DNA of 64,000 bases from Herbiconiux gentiana. Its GTDB lineage: Bacteria > Actinomycetota > Actinomycetes > Actinomycetales > Microbacteriaceae. The notes under the pieces are model-generated. The model was given only the letters and a program-made list of their open reading frames with translations, had not been told where the DNA came from and searched no databases. The stretch is taken from positions 1-64,000 of the forward strand of contig NZ_JANTEZ010000002.1 of the NCBI RefSeq assembly GCF_024978135.1, read 5' to 3'. The translations under genes and the position numbers were made by a program. Positions 1 through 8,861 of the stretch are shown in pieces. Position 1 is the stretch's first letter; each line of letters starts with the position of its first letter.

Positions 1-204
1 AGGCTCGCGCGCCAGGCGCCGCCTCCGGCGGCAGCGCGGGCAGCGCGGGCGCCCGAGGCGCTGTGCGCCGGCGCCGGGTGGGCGCGGTGCGCTCCCCCTC
101 GCGCGGGGCGGGGCGTCACCGGCTCGTCCATCCCGTCATGCTACCCCCGAAGGGGGCACCGGTCGGGGCCGCTTCGTGCGGCGGCCGGTGAGAGTGTGCG
201 ACCG

Positions 205-1188
205 CTACTCGCCCGGGTAGCGCACGCCGATCTGGTCGCGGATGTCGTCGAGCACCGCCATGATCGCCACCGACTCCGCCACGGGCAGCAGCGGGCTCTC
301 GCGCTCGCCGGCCGCGAGCATCCGCTCGAATTCGAGGGCCTGGTACTCCATGCCGCGGGAGGCGACGGGCTGCTCGAAGCGCTCGATCACCTCACCGGCC
401 GAGTTCGTGACCGTGAAGGAGGTGGGGGCGTACCAGGTGCGCTCGATGTCGACGCGGGCTTCGGTGCCGATCACCGACGCGGTCACGGGGCCGGCGGCGT
501 CGATGGCGCTGTGCGAGACCGACTGGCGGCCGCCTTCGTGCTCGAAGATCAGCGCGGTCTGCTGGTCGACCCCGGTCGCGCCGATCGTGGCGCTCGCCAG
601 GATGCGCGTCGGCAGGCCGAGCAGGTCGATCGCGAAAGACACCGGGTAGATCGCGAGGTCGAGCAGCGCGCCGCCGCCGAGCGCCGGGTCGTTGATGCGG
701 TGCGACGGGTCGGACGGCAGGCGCTGGTCGTGGTCGGCCAGCACGGTGCGCACGTCGCCGAGCGTGCCGGCGGCGATGATCTCGCGCAGGCGCACCATGT
801 GCGGGAGGAACCTGGTCCACATCGCCTCGAGCACGGCGACCCCGGCCGCCTCGCCCGCCTGCTGGATCTGCCGGGCCTCGGCCGCGTTGATCGTGAACGC
901 CTTCTCGACGAGCACGTGCTTGCCGGCGCCGATCGCGAGCAGCGCGTTCTCGGCGTGGAAGGTGTGCGGGGTCGCGACGTAGATCACGTCGACGTCGGGG
1001 TCGGCGACGAGTGCCTCGTAGCTCGGGTGGGCGGTCGGGATGCCGAACTCCGCGGCGAAGCGGTCGGCCGACTCCTGGCTGCGCGAACCGACGGCCGCGA
1101 TGGTGAGGCCGACGGCCTTCAGGTCGGTTGCGAACGAGCGGGCGATGCCGCCCGTGCCCAGGATGCCCCAGCGGACCGTGTTCGACAT
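205..1188 (-). CDS. Gfo/Idh/MocA family NAD(P)-dependent oxidoreductase
   Basis: A 327-residue cytoplasmic dehydrogenase of the glucose-fructose oxidoreductase/inositol dehydrogenase family, which oxidises or reduces sugars and related polyols. The N-terminus has the Rossmann motif GTGGIA (residues 11-16), and the family EKP motif appears as EKAF (Glu95-Lys96). The C-terminal half contains the substrate-domain signature GGGALLDLAIYP. The ATG start is supported by AAGGAG about six bases upstream. It lies alone downstream of tRNA-Thr. The substrate cannot be read from the sequence; the EKP proline replaced by Ala is a common variant. Confidence 0.9.
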   Translation of the reverse strand: MSNTVRWGILGTGGIARSFATDLKAVGLTIAAVGSRSQESADRFAAEFGIPTAHPSYEALVADPDVDVIYVATPHTFHAENALLAIGAGKHVLVEKAFTINAAEARQIQQAGEAAGVAVLEAMWTRFLPHMVRLREIIAAGTLGDVRTVLADHDQRLPSDPSHRINDPALGGGALLDLAIYPVSFAIDLLGLPTRILASATIGATGVDQQTALIFEHEGGRQSVSHSAIDAAGPVTASVIGTEARVDIERTWYAPTSFTVTNSAGEVIERFEQPVASRGMEYQALEFERMLAAGERESPLLPVAESVAIMAVLDDIRDQIGVRYPGE

Positions 1189-1281
1189 CGTCGTCTCCTT
1201 GTCTCGGTTTGCCCGCCCCGCAACGAGCAGAAGCCCGGCAATCCGGGCTTCTGTCTACTGGTCTTTCGGGGATGGTACGAG

Positions 1282-1354
1282 GGCCGCCTCCGGGAATCGA
1301 ACCCGGGACCTATTCATTACGAGTGAATCGCTCTGCCGACTGAGCTAAGGCGGC
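1282..1354 (-). tRNA. tRNA-Thr (anticodon CGU)
   Basis: A full cloverleaf reads on the minus strand. The acceptor arms are GCCGCCT and AGGCGGC, the D arm is GCTC/GAGC, the anticodon stem is ATTCA/TGAAT with loop CTCGTAA (anticodon CGT), and the T arm is CCGGG-TTCGATT-CCCGG. All stems pair perfectly. CCA is not encoded. The apparent discriminator base is C, which is not the usual base for tRNA-Thr, so the 3' end may be off by one base. Confidence 0.95.
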
Positions 1355-1434
1355 CTGGCCGCGGCTTTCGCGCGTGGCACAGCAACAAAGCATAGCCGAT
1401 AGCCGGAGGGCTCGTGTGCAGGGTCAGGCGGCGG

Positions 1435-2097
1435 TCAGTCGGAGGGTGTGCCGCCGACGACGGAGCGGAGCTGCTCGTAGCTGCGGTGCAGCTGATCGGG
1501 CAGCGAGACGTCGTCGGGGTGTTCGAGCCAGGCGATCCACGCGGCACGGGCGAGGGAGAGCATGACGACACCGGTGAGGCGCCCTCGCTCGGGAAGGGCG
1601 GGGTCGTCGGCGTCGAGGCCGCGCTTCCGGGCATCCGCCCGCAGTCGACGGGTGACCGAGTCGGCGATCTCGAGCTCGAACGAGCGGATGCGGTCGAGCC
1701 GCATCGCCGCGATCTGCGGATACTCGTGGATGACCGAACGCCGCAGCTGATGCAGCTCGGGGTCGAGCGTGCCGTCGGCGGCCTGGCCGGCCATGATGTC
1801 GACCAGGTCGCGGAGCGGATCGCCTCCCGGCCCCGCGTCTTCGAACCGTGCCGCGACCTCGTCGCCGAACTGGATCGGCAGGTCGCCCGTCAGCGACTCC
1901 TCCTTCGACGGGAAGTAGTTGAAGAAGGTGCGGGGCGAGACGCCGGCCTCGCGGCTGATGTCGTCGACCGTCAGTTGGTCGAGGCCGCTCTCGGCGATGA
2001 GGCGCAGGGCGGCGACCTGGATGCTCCGGCGCGTGGCGCGGCGCTTGCGCTCACGCAGGCCGACGTCGCCGCCGGCGGCGCTCGCGTCGGGCTGCAT
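1435..2097 (-). CDS. TetR/AcrR family transcriptional regulator
   Basis: A 220-residue regulator. Residues about 15-65 form the TetR DNA-binding domain, with helix-turn-helix text EAGVSPRTFFNYFPSKEE, and the rest is a variable ligand-binding helical domain. Its ATG overlaps the TGA of the upstream hydrolase gene (TGATG), so it is translationally coupled as the last gene of the topA-tmk-holB-hydrolase run. The ligand is unknown. A role in controlling the secreted hydrolase is possible but only inferred from the overlap. Confidence 0.88.
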   Translation of the reverse strand: MQPDASAAGGDVGLRERKRRATRRSIQVAALRLIAESGLDQLTVDDISREAGVSPRTFFNYFPSKEESLTGDLPIQFGDEVAARFEDAGPGGDPLRDLVDIMAGQAADGTLDPELHQLRRSVIHEYPQIAAMRLDRIRSFELEIADSVTRRLRADARKRGLDADDPALPERGRLTGVVMLSLARAAWIAWLEHPDDVSLPDQLHRSYEQLRSVVGGTPSD

Positions 2098-3695
2098 CAG
2101 CTGGTGCACTCGGGGTCGGAGCCCGGCACGGTGCCCTGGAGGAAGTAGGCGTCCACGGCATCCGCCACGCAGCTCGACGAGTTGTAGGCGGTGTGCCCCT
2201 CGCCCTGGAAGGTGATGAGGTGCCCGTTCTCGAGCTGACCGGCCAGCGCCTCGGCCCACTTGTACGGGGTGGCTGGGTCGCCGGTGGTGCCGACCACGAG
2301 GATCGGGCCGGAGCCCGCCGCGGTGACGGCCGCCGGGACGCGGCGGCTCGGGTAGGGCCACTGCGCGCAGGCGATGTCGCTGTAGGTCCAGTAGGGGCCC
2401 ACCGTCGGCGAGGCCTCGACGATCTTGGCGTTCTGGTCGGCGATCACCGCCGGATCGGTGGTGGCGGGGTAGTCGGCGCAGCTGATGGCGTTGAACGACT
2501 CGATCAGGTTGTCGGCGTAGGTGCCGTCGGAGTTGCGGCTGTTGTAGGCGTCGGCCAGCTGGAAGGCGAAGTCGGCCTGGCCGTCGCCGACGGTCTGGAA
2601 GAGCGTGTCGAGGTAGCCCCAGTTCTCTTCGTTGTAGAGCGGGTAGAACACGGCGGTGAGCAGGTTCGACGCGCCGAGCTCGCGGCCGTCGCTCGCCCGG
2701 ATGGGGCTCTGGTCGACCTTGGCCAACAGCTTCTGGATGCCCGTCAGCGCCTGATCGGCCGACCCCTGGAACCAGCAGTCGCTGCGGTCGGCGCAGGCGG
2801 CGAGGTAGTTCTTCAGCGCCTGCTCGAAGCCGGCCGCCTGCGAGATGCTGATGTCGAAGCCGCTGGACGACGGGTCTTCTGCGCCGTCGAGCACCATGCG
2901 CCCGACCTTCGCCGGGAAGTTCTCGGCGTACTCGGCGCCCAGGAAGGTGCCGTAGGAGTAGCCGAGGTAGTTGAGCTTCGTGTCTCCGACGACCGCGCGC
3001 AGCATGTCGAGGTCGCGGGTGGTGCTGTCGGTGTCGATGAACTCCAGCAGCGGGCCGGTGTTCTCGGCGCACCTGTCGGCGAAGTCCTTCGCGGCGGCGG
3101 TGTAGGCGGCGATCCACTCGGCCGAGCCGCGCTCCCCCGGGATGATGTCGTAGAGGTAGGCGTCGCGCTCGCTGTCGGTGAGGCACTTCACGGCGTCGGA
3201 GTGGCCGGTGCCGCGCGGGTCGTAACCGATCAGGTCGTACGAGCTCTGCAGCGACGGGTGCGCCGCGTAGTCGGCCGACTGCTCGACGAAGTCGTAGGCG
3301 GAACCGCCCGGGCCGCCCGGGTTCACGAACAGGCTGCCGAGCTTGGTGCCGTCGGTGGGCTTCTTGATCAGGGCCAGGTCGACCGTGTCGCCCGAGCCGG
3401 GGTTCGCCCAGTCGAGCGGGGCCTTCGCGGTGGCGCACTCGAAGGAGCCGCTGCAGGACTCCCATTCGAGCGTCTGGGAGTAGAAGGGCTTCAGCTCGGC
3501 CGGCACGTCTTCGGCGGTGGGGGTGGAGGTGCTGGTGCCGCCGCCACCCGTGCCATCTCCGCTCGTGCCCCCGTTGGCGTAGTCGCTCGTGAACCAGGTC
3601 GCGCAGCCCGAGAGCGCGATGACGGCCGCCGTGGCCAGGGCGACGAGCGCGGTGGCCCGTCGGGTGACGCGGCGGGTGGGGCGGGGACGACTCAC
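2097..3695 (-). CDS. Secreted lipoprotein alpha/beta-hydrolase, tripeptidyl-aminopeptidase type
   Basis: A 532-residue serine hydrolase of the SlpD/SlpE-TAP group, which removes short peptides from N-termini outside the cell. An Arg-rich N-terminus, a hydrophobic segment and the lipobox LSGC (Cys about 31) indicate a lipoprotein. Motifs in order are GGPGGSA (oxyanion region), GYDPRGTGHS, the nucleophile elbow GYSYGTFLG, the late acid in GTTGDPATP and the catalytic His in GEGHTAY, the last two within a TAP-like C-terminal domain. The start is GTG, overlapping the holB stop (GTGA). The substrate is inferred from family only. Confidence 0.9.
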   Translation of the reverse strand: MSRPRPTRRVTRRATALVALATAAVIALSGCATWFTSDYANGGTSGDGTGGGGTSTSTPTAEDVPAELKPFYSQTLEWESCSGSFECATAKAPLDWANPGSGDTVDLALIKKPTDGTKLGSLFVNPGGPGGSAYDFVEQSADYAAHPSLQSSYDLIGYDPRGTGHSDAVKCLTDSERDAYLYDIIPGERGSAEWIAAYTAAAKDFADRCAENTGPLLEFIDTDSTTRDLDMLRAVVGDTKLNYLGYSYGTFLGAEYAENFPAKVGRMVLDGAEDPSSSGFDISISQAAGFEQALKNYLAACADRSDCWFQGSADQALTGIQKLLAKVDQSPIRASDGRELGASNLLTAVFYPLYNEENWGYLDTLFQTVGDGQADFAFQLADAYNSRNSDGTYADNLIESFNAISCADYPATTDPAVIADQNAKIVEASPTVGPYWTYSDIACAQWPYPSRRVPAAVTAAGSGPILVVGTTGDPATPYKWAEALAGQLENGHLITFQGEGHTAYNSSSCVADAVDAYFLQGTVPGSDPECTS

Positions 3696-4972
3696 GGGGA
3701 GACCTTTCGGGATGCGGCGGTGCGGCCGGCCTCGGCCAGCGTGATGAGCATGGCCTCGAGGGAGAGAGCCGGAGCGACGTTCGCGGCGATGCGGCGTCGG
3801 GCGTCGGCGATGGCGTCCATCGCCGCGAGGGTCTGGGCGGGGTCGACTCCCGCGGCGACCTCGCGCACGCGGTCGGCGATGGCCTCGTTCACGAGCTCGA
3901 CGCTGTCGGGCGCGCCCAGCTGCACGAGCACGACGTCGCGATAGAGCGAGAGCAGGTCGGTGAGGATGCGGTCGATGCCGTCGCGCAGGCTGCGCGTGGC
4001 GCGCCGCTTCTGGTCGTCTTCGAGTGCCTTCATCTGGGAGCGGAGCGCGGGCGGGACGGCCTGCCCGGGCTCGACGCCGAGGGAGCGCAGGGCGCTCTCG
4101 CGCTCCTCGGCGTCGCGCTCGAGGGTGATGGCCTGGGCGTCGGCCCCCGCGATCTCGAGCAGTCGGGCGGCCCCGCGCACGGCGTCGCCCACCGAACGCA
4201 CGCCGAGCGCCAGGTCGAGGGTCTCGGCCCGGCGGGCGCGCGCCTCGTCGTTGGTCGCCAGGCGATGGGCCATGCCGATGTGGCTCTGCGACTCCCGCGC
4301 GGCGCGTTCGGCCGTGGCGGCGTCGACACCGTCGCGGCGCTGCAGCAGGCTCGCCACGTCGCCGGTGCTCGGCACCCGCAGGCGCACCGAGCGCACCCGC
4401 GAGCGGATGGTGGGCAGCAGGTCGGCCTCACTGGGGGCGCACAGGATCCACACCGTGCGCTCGGGCGGCTCCTCGAGCGCCTTGAGCAGCACGTTCGAGG
4501 TGCGCTCCTGCATGCGGTCGGCGTCTTCGATGACGACGACGCGGTAGCGGGCCACCGACGGCGAGAACTGCGACGACGAGACGAGCTTGCGCACCTCCTC
4601 GATCGAGATGATGACGCGCTCGGTGGCGAGCACCGCGAGGTCGGGGTGGGTGCGGGCCGCGACCTGCGTGCAGTCGGGGCAGACTCCGCAGCCGCCGAAG
4701 CGGCAGAGCAGTGCGGAGGCGAAGGCGTAGGCCAGGTTCGAGCGGCCCGAGCCGGGCGGACCGGTGATGAGCCAGGAGTGTGTCATCGAGTCGGTGGCAC
4801 CACGGGCATCCGTCGCCTGGGCGGGCGCCGGGCCTGGCGGCTGGGTTGTCGGTGACCCGGTCGGCGGGGCTGTCGGGTGGGCTTCGCCGCGTGGGCGCAG
4901 GGAGCTCTCGGCGGCCGCGCGGAAGACCTCGATGGCGGCCGATTGGCCCGTGAGGTCGCTCCAGACGGTCAT
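3692..4972 (-). CDS. holB: DNA polymerase III subunit delta'
   Basis: The clamp-loader subunit that helps load the beta sliding clamp during replication. The 426-residue protein has a P-loop-like GPPGSGRSN, a treble-clef zinc module CGVCPDCTQ followed by HPDL, and SRVRSVRL in the place of the SRC arginine-finger motif. An Ala/Pro/Thr-rich insertion at residues about 30-65 precedes the ATPase core, so the protein is longer than the E. coli subunit. The ATG lies about 50 bases after tmk. The gene order topA-tmk-holB is typical for actinobacteria. Confidence 0.95.
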   Translation of the reverse strand: MTVWSDLTGQSAAIEVFRAAAESSLRPRGEAHPTAPPTGSPTTQPPGPAPAQATDARGATDSMTHSWLITGPPGSGRSNLAYAFASALLCRFGGCGVCPDCTQVAARTHPDLAVLATERVIISIEEVRKLVSSSQFSPSVARYRVVVIEDADRMQERTSNVLLKALEEPPERTVWILCAPSEADLLPTIRSRVRSVRLRVPSTGDVASLLQRRDGVDAATAERAARESQSHIGMAHRLATNDEARARRAETLDLALGVRSVGDAVRGAARLLEIAGADAQAITLERDAEERESALRSLGVEPGQAVPPALRSQMKALEDDQKRRATRSLRDGIDRILTDLLSLYRDVVLVQLGAPDSVELVNEAIADRVREVAAGVDPAQTLAAMDAIADARRRIAANVAPALSLEAMLITLAEAGRTAASRKVSP

Positions 4973-5024
4973 GGGTCCAATCTATCGGCCGCCCCTGACA
5001 GTGCGCCGTCGGGTGCGGTGGGCG

Positions 5025-5642
5025 TCAGAGCAGGGTCGCGACGCGGTTCCGGATGCTCGCCGCGATCGTCTCGGGATCGGCCGACGCGTCGACCACCAGG
5101 AACCGGTCGGGCTCCCGTTCGGCCAGGGCGAGGAAGGCGGCCCGCACCCGGGCGTGGAACTCGCCCTTCTCGGCCTCGAGCCGGTCGAACGGCTTGTCGG
5201 CGCCGTCGAGCCGGGCGCGCGCCGCGGTCTCGTCGAGGTCGAGCAGGATCGTGAGGTCGGGCAGCAGCCCCTCGACGGCCCAGAGCGAGAGGTCGCGAAC
5301 CTCCTCGGCGTCGAGCACGCGGCCGGCGCCCTGGTAGGCGACGGAGGAGTCGAGGTACCTGTCCTGCACGACCACCTCGCCGCGCTCGAGGGCCGGGCGC
5401 ACCTTGGTCGCGATGTGCTGCGCGCGGTCGGCCGCGTAGAGCAGGGCCTCGGCGCGCGGCGTGATGAAGCCGCGGCTGTGCAGCACGATCTCGCGCACCT
5501 CGGTGCCGAAGTCGGTGCCCCCCGGCTCGCGGGTGCGCACGACGGTGCGGCCCTGGGCGCTCAGCCACTCCTCGAGGAGGGTGGACTGGGTGGTCTTGCC
5601 CGAGCCGTCACCGCCCTCGAGGGTGATGAAGACGCCGGTCAC
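5025..5642 (-). CDS. tmk: Thymidylate kinase (dTMP kinase)
   Basis: Phosphorylates dTMP to dTDP with ATP, an essential step for dTTP supply. The 205-residue length is normal for bacterial Tmk. The P-loop is GGDGSGKTT (residues 10-18), followed by TREPGGTDFG, which contacts the dTMP phosphate, and the DRY motif in DRYLDSSVAYQGAGR. The start is GTG overlapping the topA stop codon (GTGA), so the two genes are co-transcribed and translationally coupled. Confidence 0.97.
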   Translation of the reverse strand: MTGVFITLEGGDGSGKTTQSTLLEEWLSAQGRTVVRTREPGGTDFGTEVREIVLHSRGFITPRAEALLYAADRAQHIATKVRPALERGEVVVQDRYLDSSVAYQGAGRVLDAEEVRDLSLWAVEGLLPDLTILLDLDETAARARLDGADKPFDRLEAEKGEFHARVRAAFLALAEREPDRFLVVDASADPETIAASIRNRVATLL

Positions 5643-8600
5643 GGGGCGGTGGGGGTGGACGTGGTCTTCGGCGCGGTCGCCTTCGCCGCAGATGTCTGGG
5701 CCGCCGTGGTCTTCGCCGCTGAGGTTTTCGCCGCCGTGGTCTTGGCAGCGGTGGTCTTCGCCGCGGTCGTCTTGGGTGCCGCCTTCGTGGCGGCCGCCTT
5801 CGTCGTGGTCGCCTTGGCCGCAGTCGTCTTGGCCGCCGTCGACTTCGCCGCCGTCGTCTTCGCGGTGGTCGCCTTCGCCGGCGCCTTCTTGGCCGCAGGC
5901 TTCTTCGCGGCCGGCTTCTTGGCCGGAGCCGCCTTGGCGCGCGGCTTCGCCGGCCCCTTGGCACGCTTGTCGGCGAGCAGCTGAACGGCGCGCTCGAAGT
6001 CGATCTCCTCGACGGTCTCCCCGCGCGGGATGGTGGCGTTCGTGGTGCCGTCGGTCACGTACGGGCCGAAGCGCCCGTCCTTCACCCGGATCGGCTTGCC
6101 GCTCTCGGGGTCGGCCTCGAACTCCTTCAGCGCCGACGACGCCCGACGGGCTCCGTACTTGGGCTGGGCGAAGAGCTCGAGCGCACCCGGGAGGTCGATC
6201 TCGAAGATGAGGTCTTCGCTCTCGAGCGACCGGGTGTCGGTGCCCTTCTTCAGGTACGGTCCGAACTTGCCGCCCTGGGCGGTGATCGGCTCGCCCGACT
6301 CGGGGTCGTCGCCGACGGTGCGCGGCAGGTCGAGCAGCCGCAGTGCGGTGTCGAGGTCGATGGTCGCGAGATCCATCGTCTTGAACAGCGAGGCGGTGCG
6401 CGGCTTGACCGCAGCGGCCTTCTTCGCCGGAGCCTTCTTCGCCGGGGCCTTGGCGGCCGCGGCTGCGGCGGCGGGAGCATCCGTCGTCGAAGCCGCCACC
6501 GTGTCGGCAGCCGGCTCGGGGTCGAGCTCGGTCACGTACGGGCCGAAGCGCCCGTCTTTCGCGACGATCTGCTTGCCGGTCTCGGGGTGGATGCCGATGA
6601 CGCGGTCGGTGACGACGGGAGCGTCGACCAGCTCGCGGGCCTTCTCGGGGGTGAGCTCGTCGGGTGCCAGGTCTTGCGGCAGGTTGACGCGGCGGGGCGT
6701 CGCCTCGATGTCGCCCGAGGGGTCGACGACCTCGAGGTAGGGGCCGTACTTGCCGATGCGCAGCGTGATGTCGTCGGTGATGGCCACCGAGTTCACCGCG
6801 CGGGCGTCGATCTCACCGAGGTTGTCGATGACGCTGCGGAGGCCGGGGTGCCCCTCGCTGCCGAAGTAGAAGCTCTTCAGCCAGTCGACCCGATCCTGGT
6901 CGCCGTCGGCGATCTTGTCGAGATCGGCCTCGAGCGCGGCGGTGAAGTCGTAGTTCACGAGCTCGGCGAAGAAGTCCTCGAGCAGGCGCACGACCGAGAA
7001 GGCCGTCCAGCTGGGCACGAGGGCCTGGCCGCGGGGCGTGACGTAGCCGCGGTCGACGATCGTGGAGATGATCGACGCGTAGGTGGAGGGTCGGCCGATG
7101 CCGAGCTCGTCGAGCGCCTTGACGAGGCTCGCCTCGGTGTAGCGCGGCGGCGGGGTGGTGTCGTGGCCGGCGGCGTCGAGCGCGACAGCGGCGAGCGCCT
7201 GGCCCTCCTTCAGCACGGGCAGCTTCGCCTCGGTGGGCTCGGCGGTCGCGTTGCGCTCCTCGTCGCGGCTCTCCTCATAGGCGTGCAGGAAGCCGCGGAA
7301 GGTGATGACCGTTCCCGAGGCCGAGAACTCGGCGGTGGTGGTGCCGCCCAGTTCGGCGACCTCGACCGGGCCGGCAGTGATGGTGACGGAGGCGGTGGAG
7401 CCCTTGGCGTCGGCCATCTGCGAGGCGACCGTGCGCTTCCAGATCAGCTCGTAGAGGCGGAAGTCGTTGCCACGCAGCGTGCCCGAGAGCTCGGACGGGG
7501 TCTTGAAGACCTCGCCGGCGGGACGGACGGCCTCGTGGGCCTCCTGCGCGTTCTTGCCCTTGCCGCTGTAGAGGCGCGGCTTGTCGGGGATCGTGTCGGC
7601 GCCGTAGAGCTTGGTCGCCTGGTTGCGGGCCGCGGTGATCGCCTGCTGCGAGAGCGAGGGCGAGTCGGTTCGCATGTAGGTGATGTAGCCGTTCTCGTAG
7701 AGCGACTGGGCGACGCTCATCGTCTGACGGGCCGAGAAGCGGAGCTTGCGGGCCGCCTCCTGCTGCAGGGTCGACGTGGTGAAGGGAGCGGCGGGGCGAC
7801 GGGTGTAGGGCTTGCTCTCGAGGGCGCTGACACGGATGTCGACGCCGTCGGCCTGCAGCGCATCCTTCAAGGCGGTCGCGGCGGCCTCGCCGAGTGGCAC
7901 GGCCTTTCCCTTCAGCTGACCCGACTCGTCGTAGTCGCGGCCCGAGGCGACGCGATCGCCGTTCAGACGCACGAGACGGGCGTCGAAGGCGTCTTTCTCG
8001 GGGGCGGTCTTCGCGGTCTCGCCGGGGGCGAGGGTGGCCGTCAGGTCCCAGTAGTTCGCGCTGGTGAACGCGAGGCGCTCGCGCTCGCGGTCGACCACGA
8101 GTCGGGTGGCGGCGGACTGCACGCGACCGGCCGAGAGGCCGGGGCCGACCTTGCGCCAGAGCACGGGGCTGACCTCGTAGCCGTAGAGGCGGTCGAGGAT
8201 GCGCCGGGTCTCCTGCGCGTCGACGAGCGCGTCGTCGATCTGGCGGGTGTTGTCGCGGGCGGCCTCGATGGCCTCGCGGGTGATCTCGTGGAAGACCATG
8301 CGCTTGACCGGCACCTTGGGCTTCAGCACCTGCAGCAGGTGCCATGCGATGGCCTCGCCCTCGCGGTCTTCATCAGTTGCGAGGTAGAGCTCGTCGGCGG
8401 AGGCCAGCGCCTTCTTCAGCTCGGCGACGGTCTTCTTCTTGGCATCGGAGACGACGTAGTAGGGCTCGAAGCCGTTCTCGACGTCGACAGAGAACTTGCC
8501 GAGCGAGCCCTTCTTCAGCTCGGGCGGGAGGTTCTTCGGTTCGACCAGGTCGCGGATGTGGCCGACCGAGGCAAGCACATCGAAGCCGTCGCCGAGGTAC

Positions 8601-8662
8601 TGGGCGATCGACTTCACCTTCGTCGGGGACTCGACGATGACGAGCTTTCTCGGGCTGGGCAA
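5639..8662 (-). CDS. topA: DNA topoisomerase I (type IA)
   Basis: Relaxes negative supercoils by single-strand passage. The 1007-residue protein starts with a TOPRIM domain (VIVESPTKVKSI; TDEDREGEAIAWHL). The catalytic tyrosine sits in YITYMRTDS at about residue 325. Several Topo_C-type repeats with the core GKFGPYL or GRFGPYV follow. The tail is a long Lys/Ala/Thr-rich segment built on the unit AAKTT, as in other actinobacterial TopA proteins, where such basic tails bind DNA. The start is TTG, chosen because AAGGAG lies five bases upstream and the motif begins immediately. Confidence 0.97.
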   Translation of the reverse strand: MPSPRKLVIVESPTKVKSIAQYLGDGFDVLASVGHIRDLVEPKNLPPELKKGSLGKFSVDVENGFEPYYVVSDAKKKTVAELKKALASADELYLATDEDREGEAIAWHLLQVLKPKVPVKRMVFHEITREAIEAARDNTRQIDDALVDAQETRRILDRLYGYEVSPVLWRKVGPGLSAGRVQSAATRLVVDRERERLAFTSANYWDLTATLAPGETAKTAPEKDAFDARLVRLNGDRVASGRDYDESGQLKGKAVPLGEAAATALKDALQADGVDIRVSALESKPYTRRPAAPFTTSTLQQEAARKLRFSARQTMSVAQSLYENGYITYMRTDSPSLSQQAITAARNQATKLYGADTIPDKPRLYSGKGKNAQEAHEAVRPAGEVFKTPSELSGTLRGNDFRLYELIWKRTVASQMADAKGSTASVTITAGPVEVAELGGTTTAEFSASGTVITFRGFLHAYEESRDEERNATAEPTEAKLPVLKEGQALAAVALDAAGHDTTPPPRYTEASLVKALDELGIGRPSTYASIISTIVDRGYVTPRGQALVPSWTAFSVVRLLEDFFAELVNYDFTAALEADLDKIADGDQDRVDWLKSFYFGSEGHPGLRSVIDNLGEIDARAVNSVAITDDITLRIGKYGPYLEVVDPSGDIEATPRRVNLPQDLAPDELTPEKARELVDAPVVTDRVIGIHPETGKQIVAKDGRFGPYVTELDPEPAADTVAASTTDAPAAAAAAAKAPAKKAPAKKAAAVKPRTASLFKTMDLATIDLDTALRLLDLPRTVGDDPESGEPITAQGGKFGPYLKKGTDTRSLESEDLIFEIDLPGALELFAQPKYGARRASSALKEFEADPESGKPIRVKDGRFGPYVTDGTTNATIPRGETVEEIDFERAVQLLADKRAKGPAKPRAKAAPAKKPAAKKPAAKKAPAKATTAKTTAAKSTAAKTTAAKATTTKAAATKAAPKTTAAKTTAAKTTAAKTSAAKTTAAQTSAAKATAPKTTSTPTAP

Positions 8663-8861
8663 GGCTTCTCCTTATATATGCGATCTGTCAGGCACACCAT
8701 ACACACCCCCGACCGGGAGGAACCTAATCGTGTGATCGCGGTGACTGCAACGCGGGCGGATGCTCGCTGATTCCCCTTCGGGCCCCCTGAACAGCTGCTC
8801 GGCAGATGATCGACGGGCGTTGCGCGGGCCCTCGCGAGGGGGACAATAGGGATCGACCACT

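Noticed and set aside
1-204. Possible gene fragment at the left edge
   Set aside because: GC-rich sequence with no recognisable motif on either strand and no start with a ribosome-binding site.
2193-3944. 583-codon plus-strand frame opposite the hydrolase and holB genes
   Set aside because: Mirror of well-supported minus-strand genes; composition is typical of GC-driven antisense frames.
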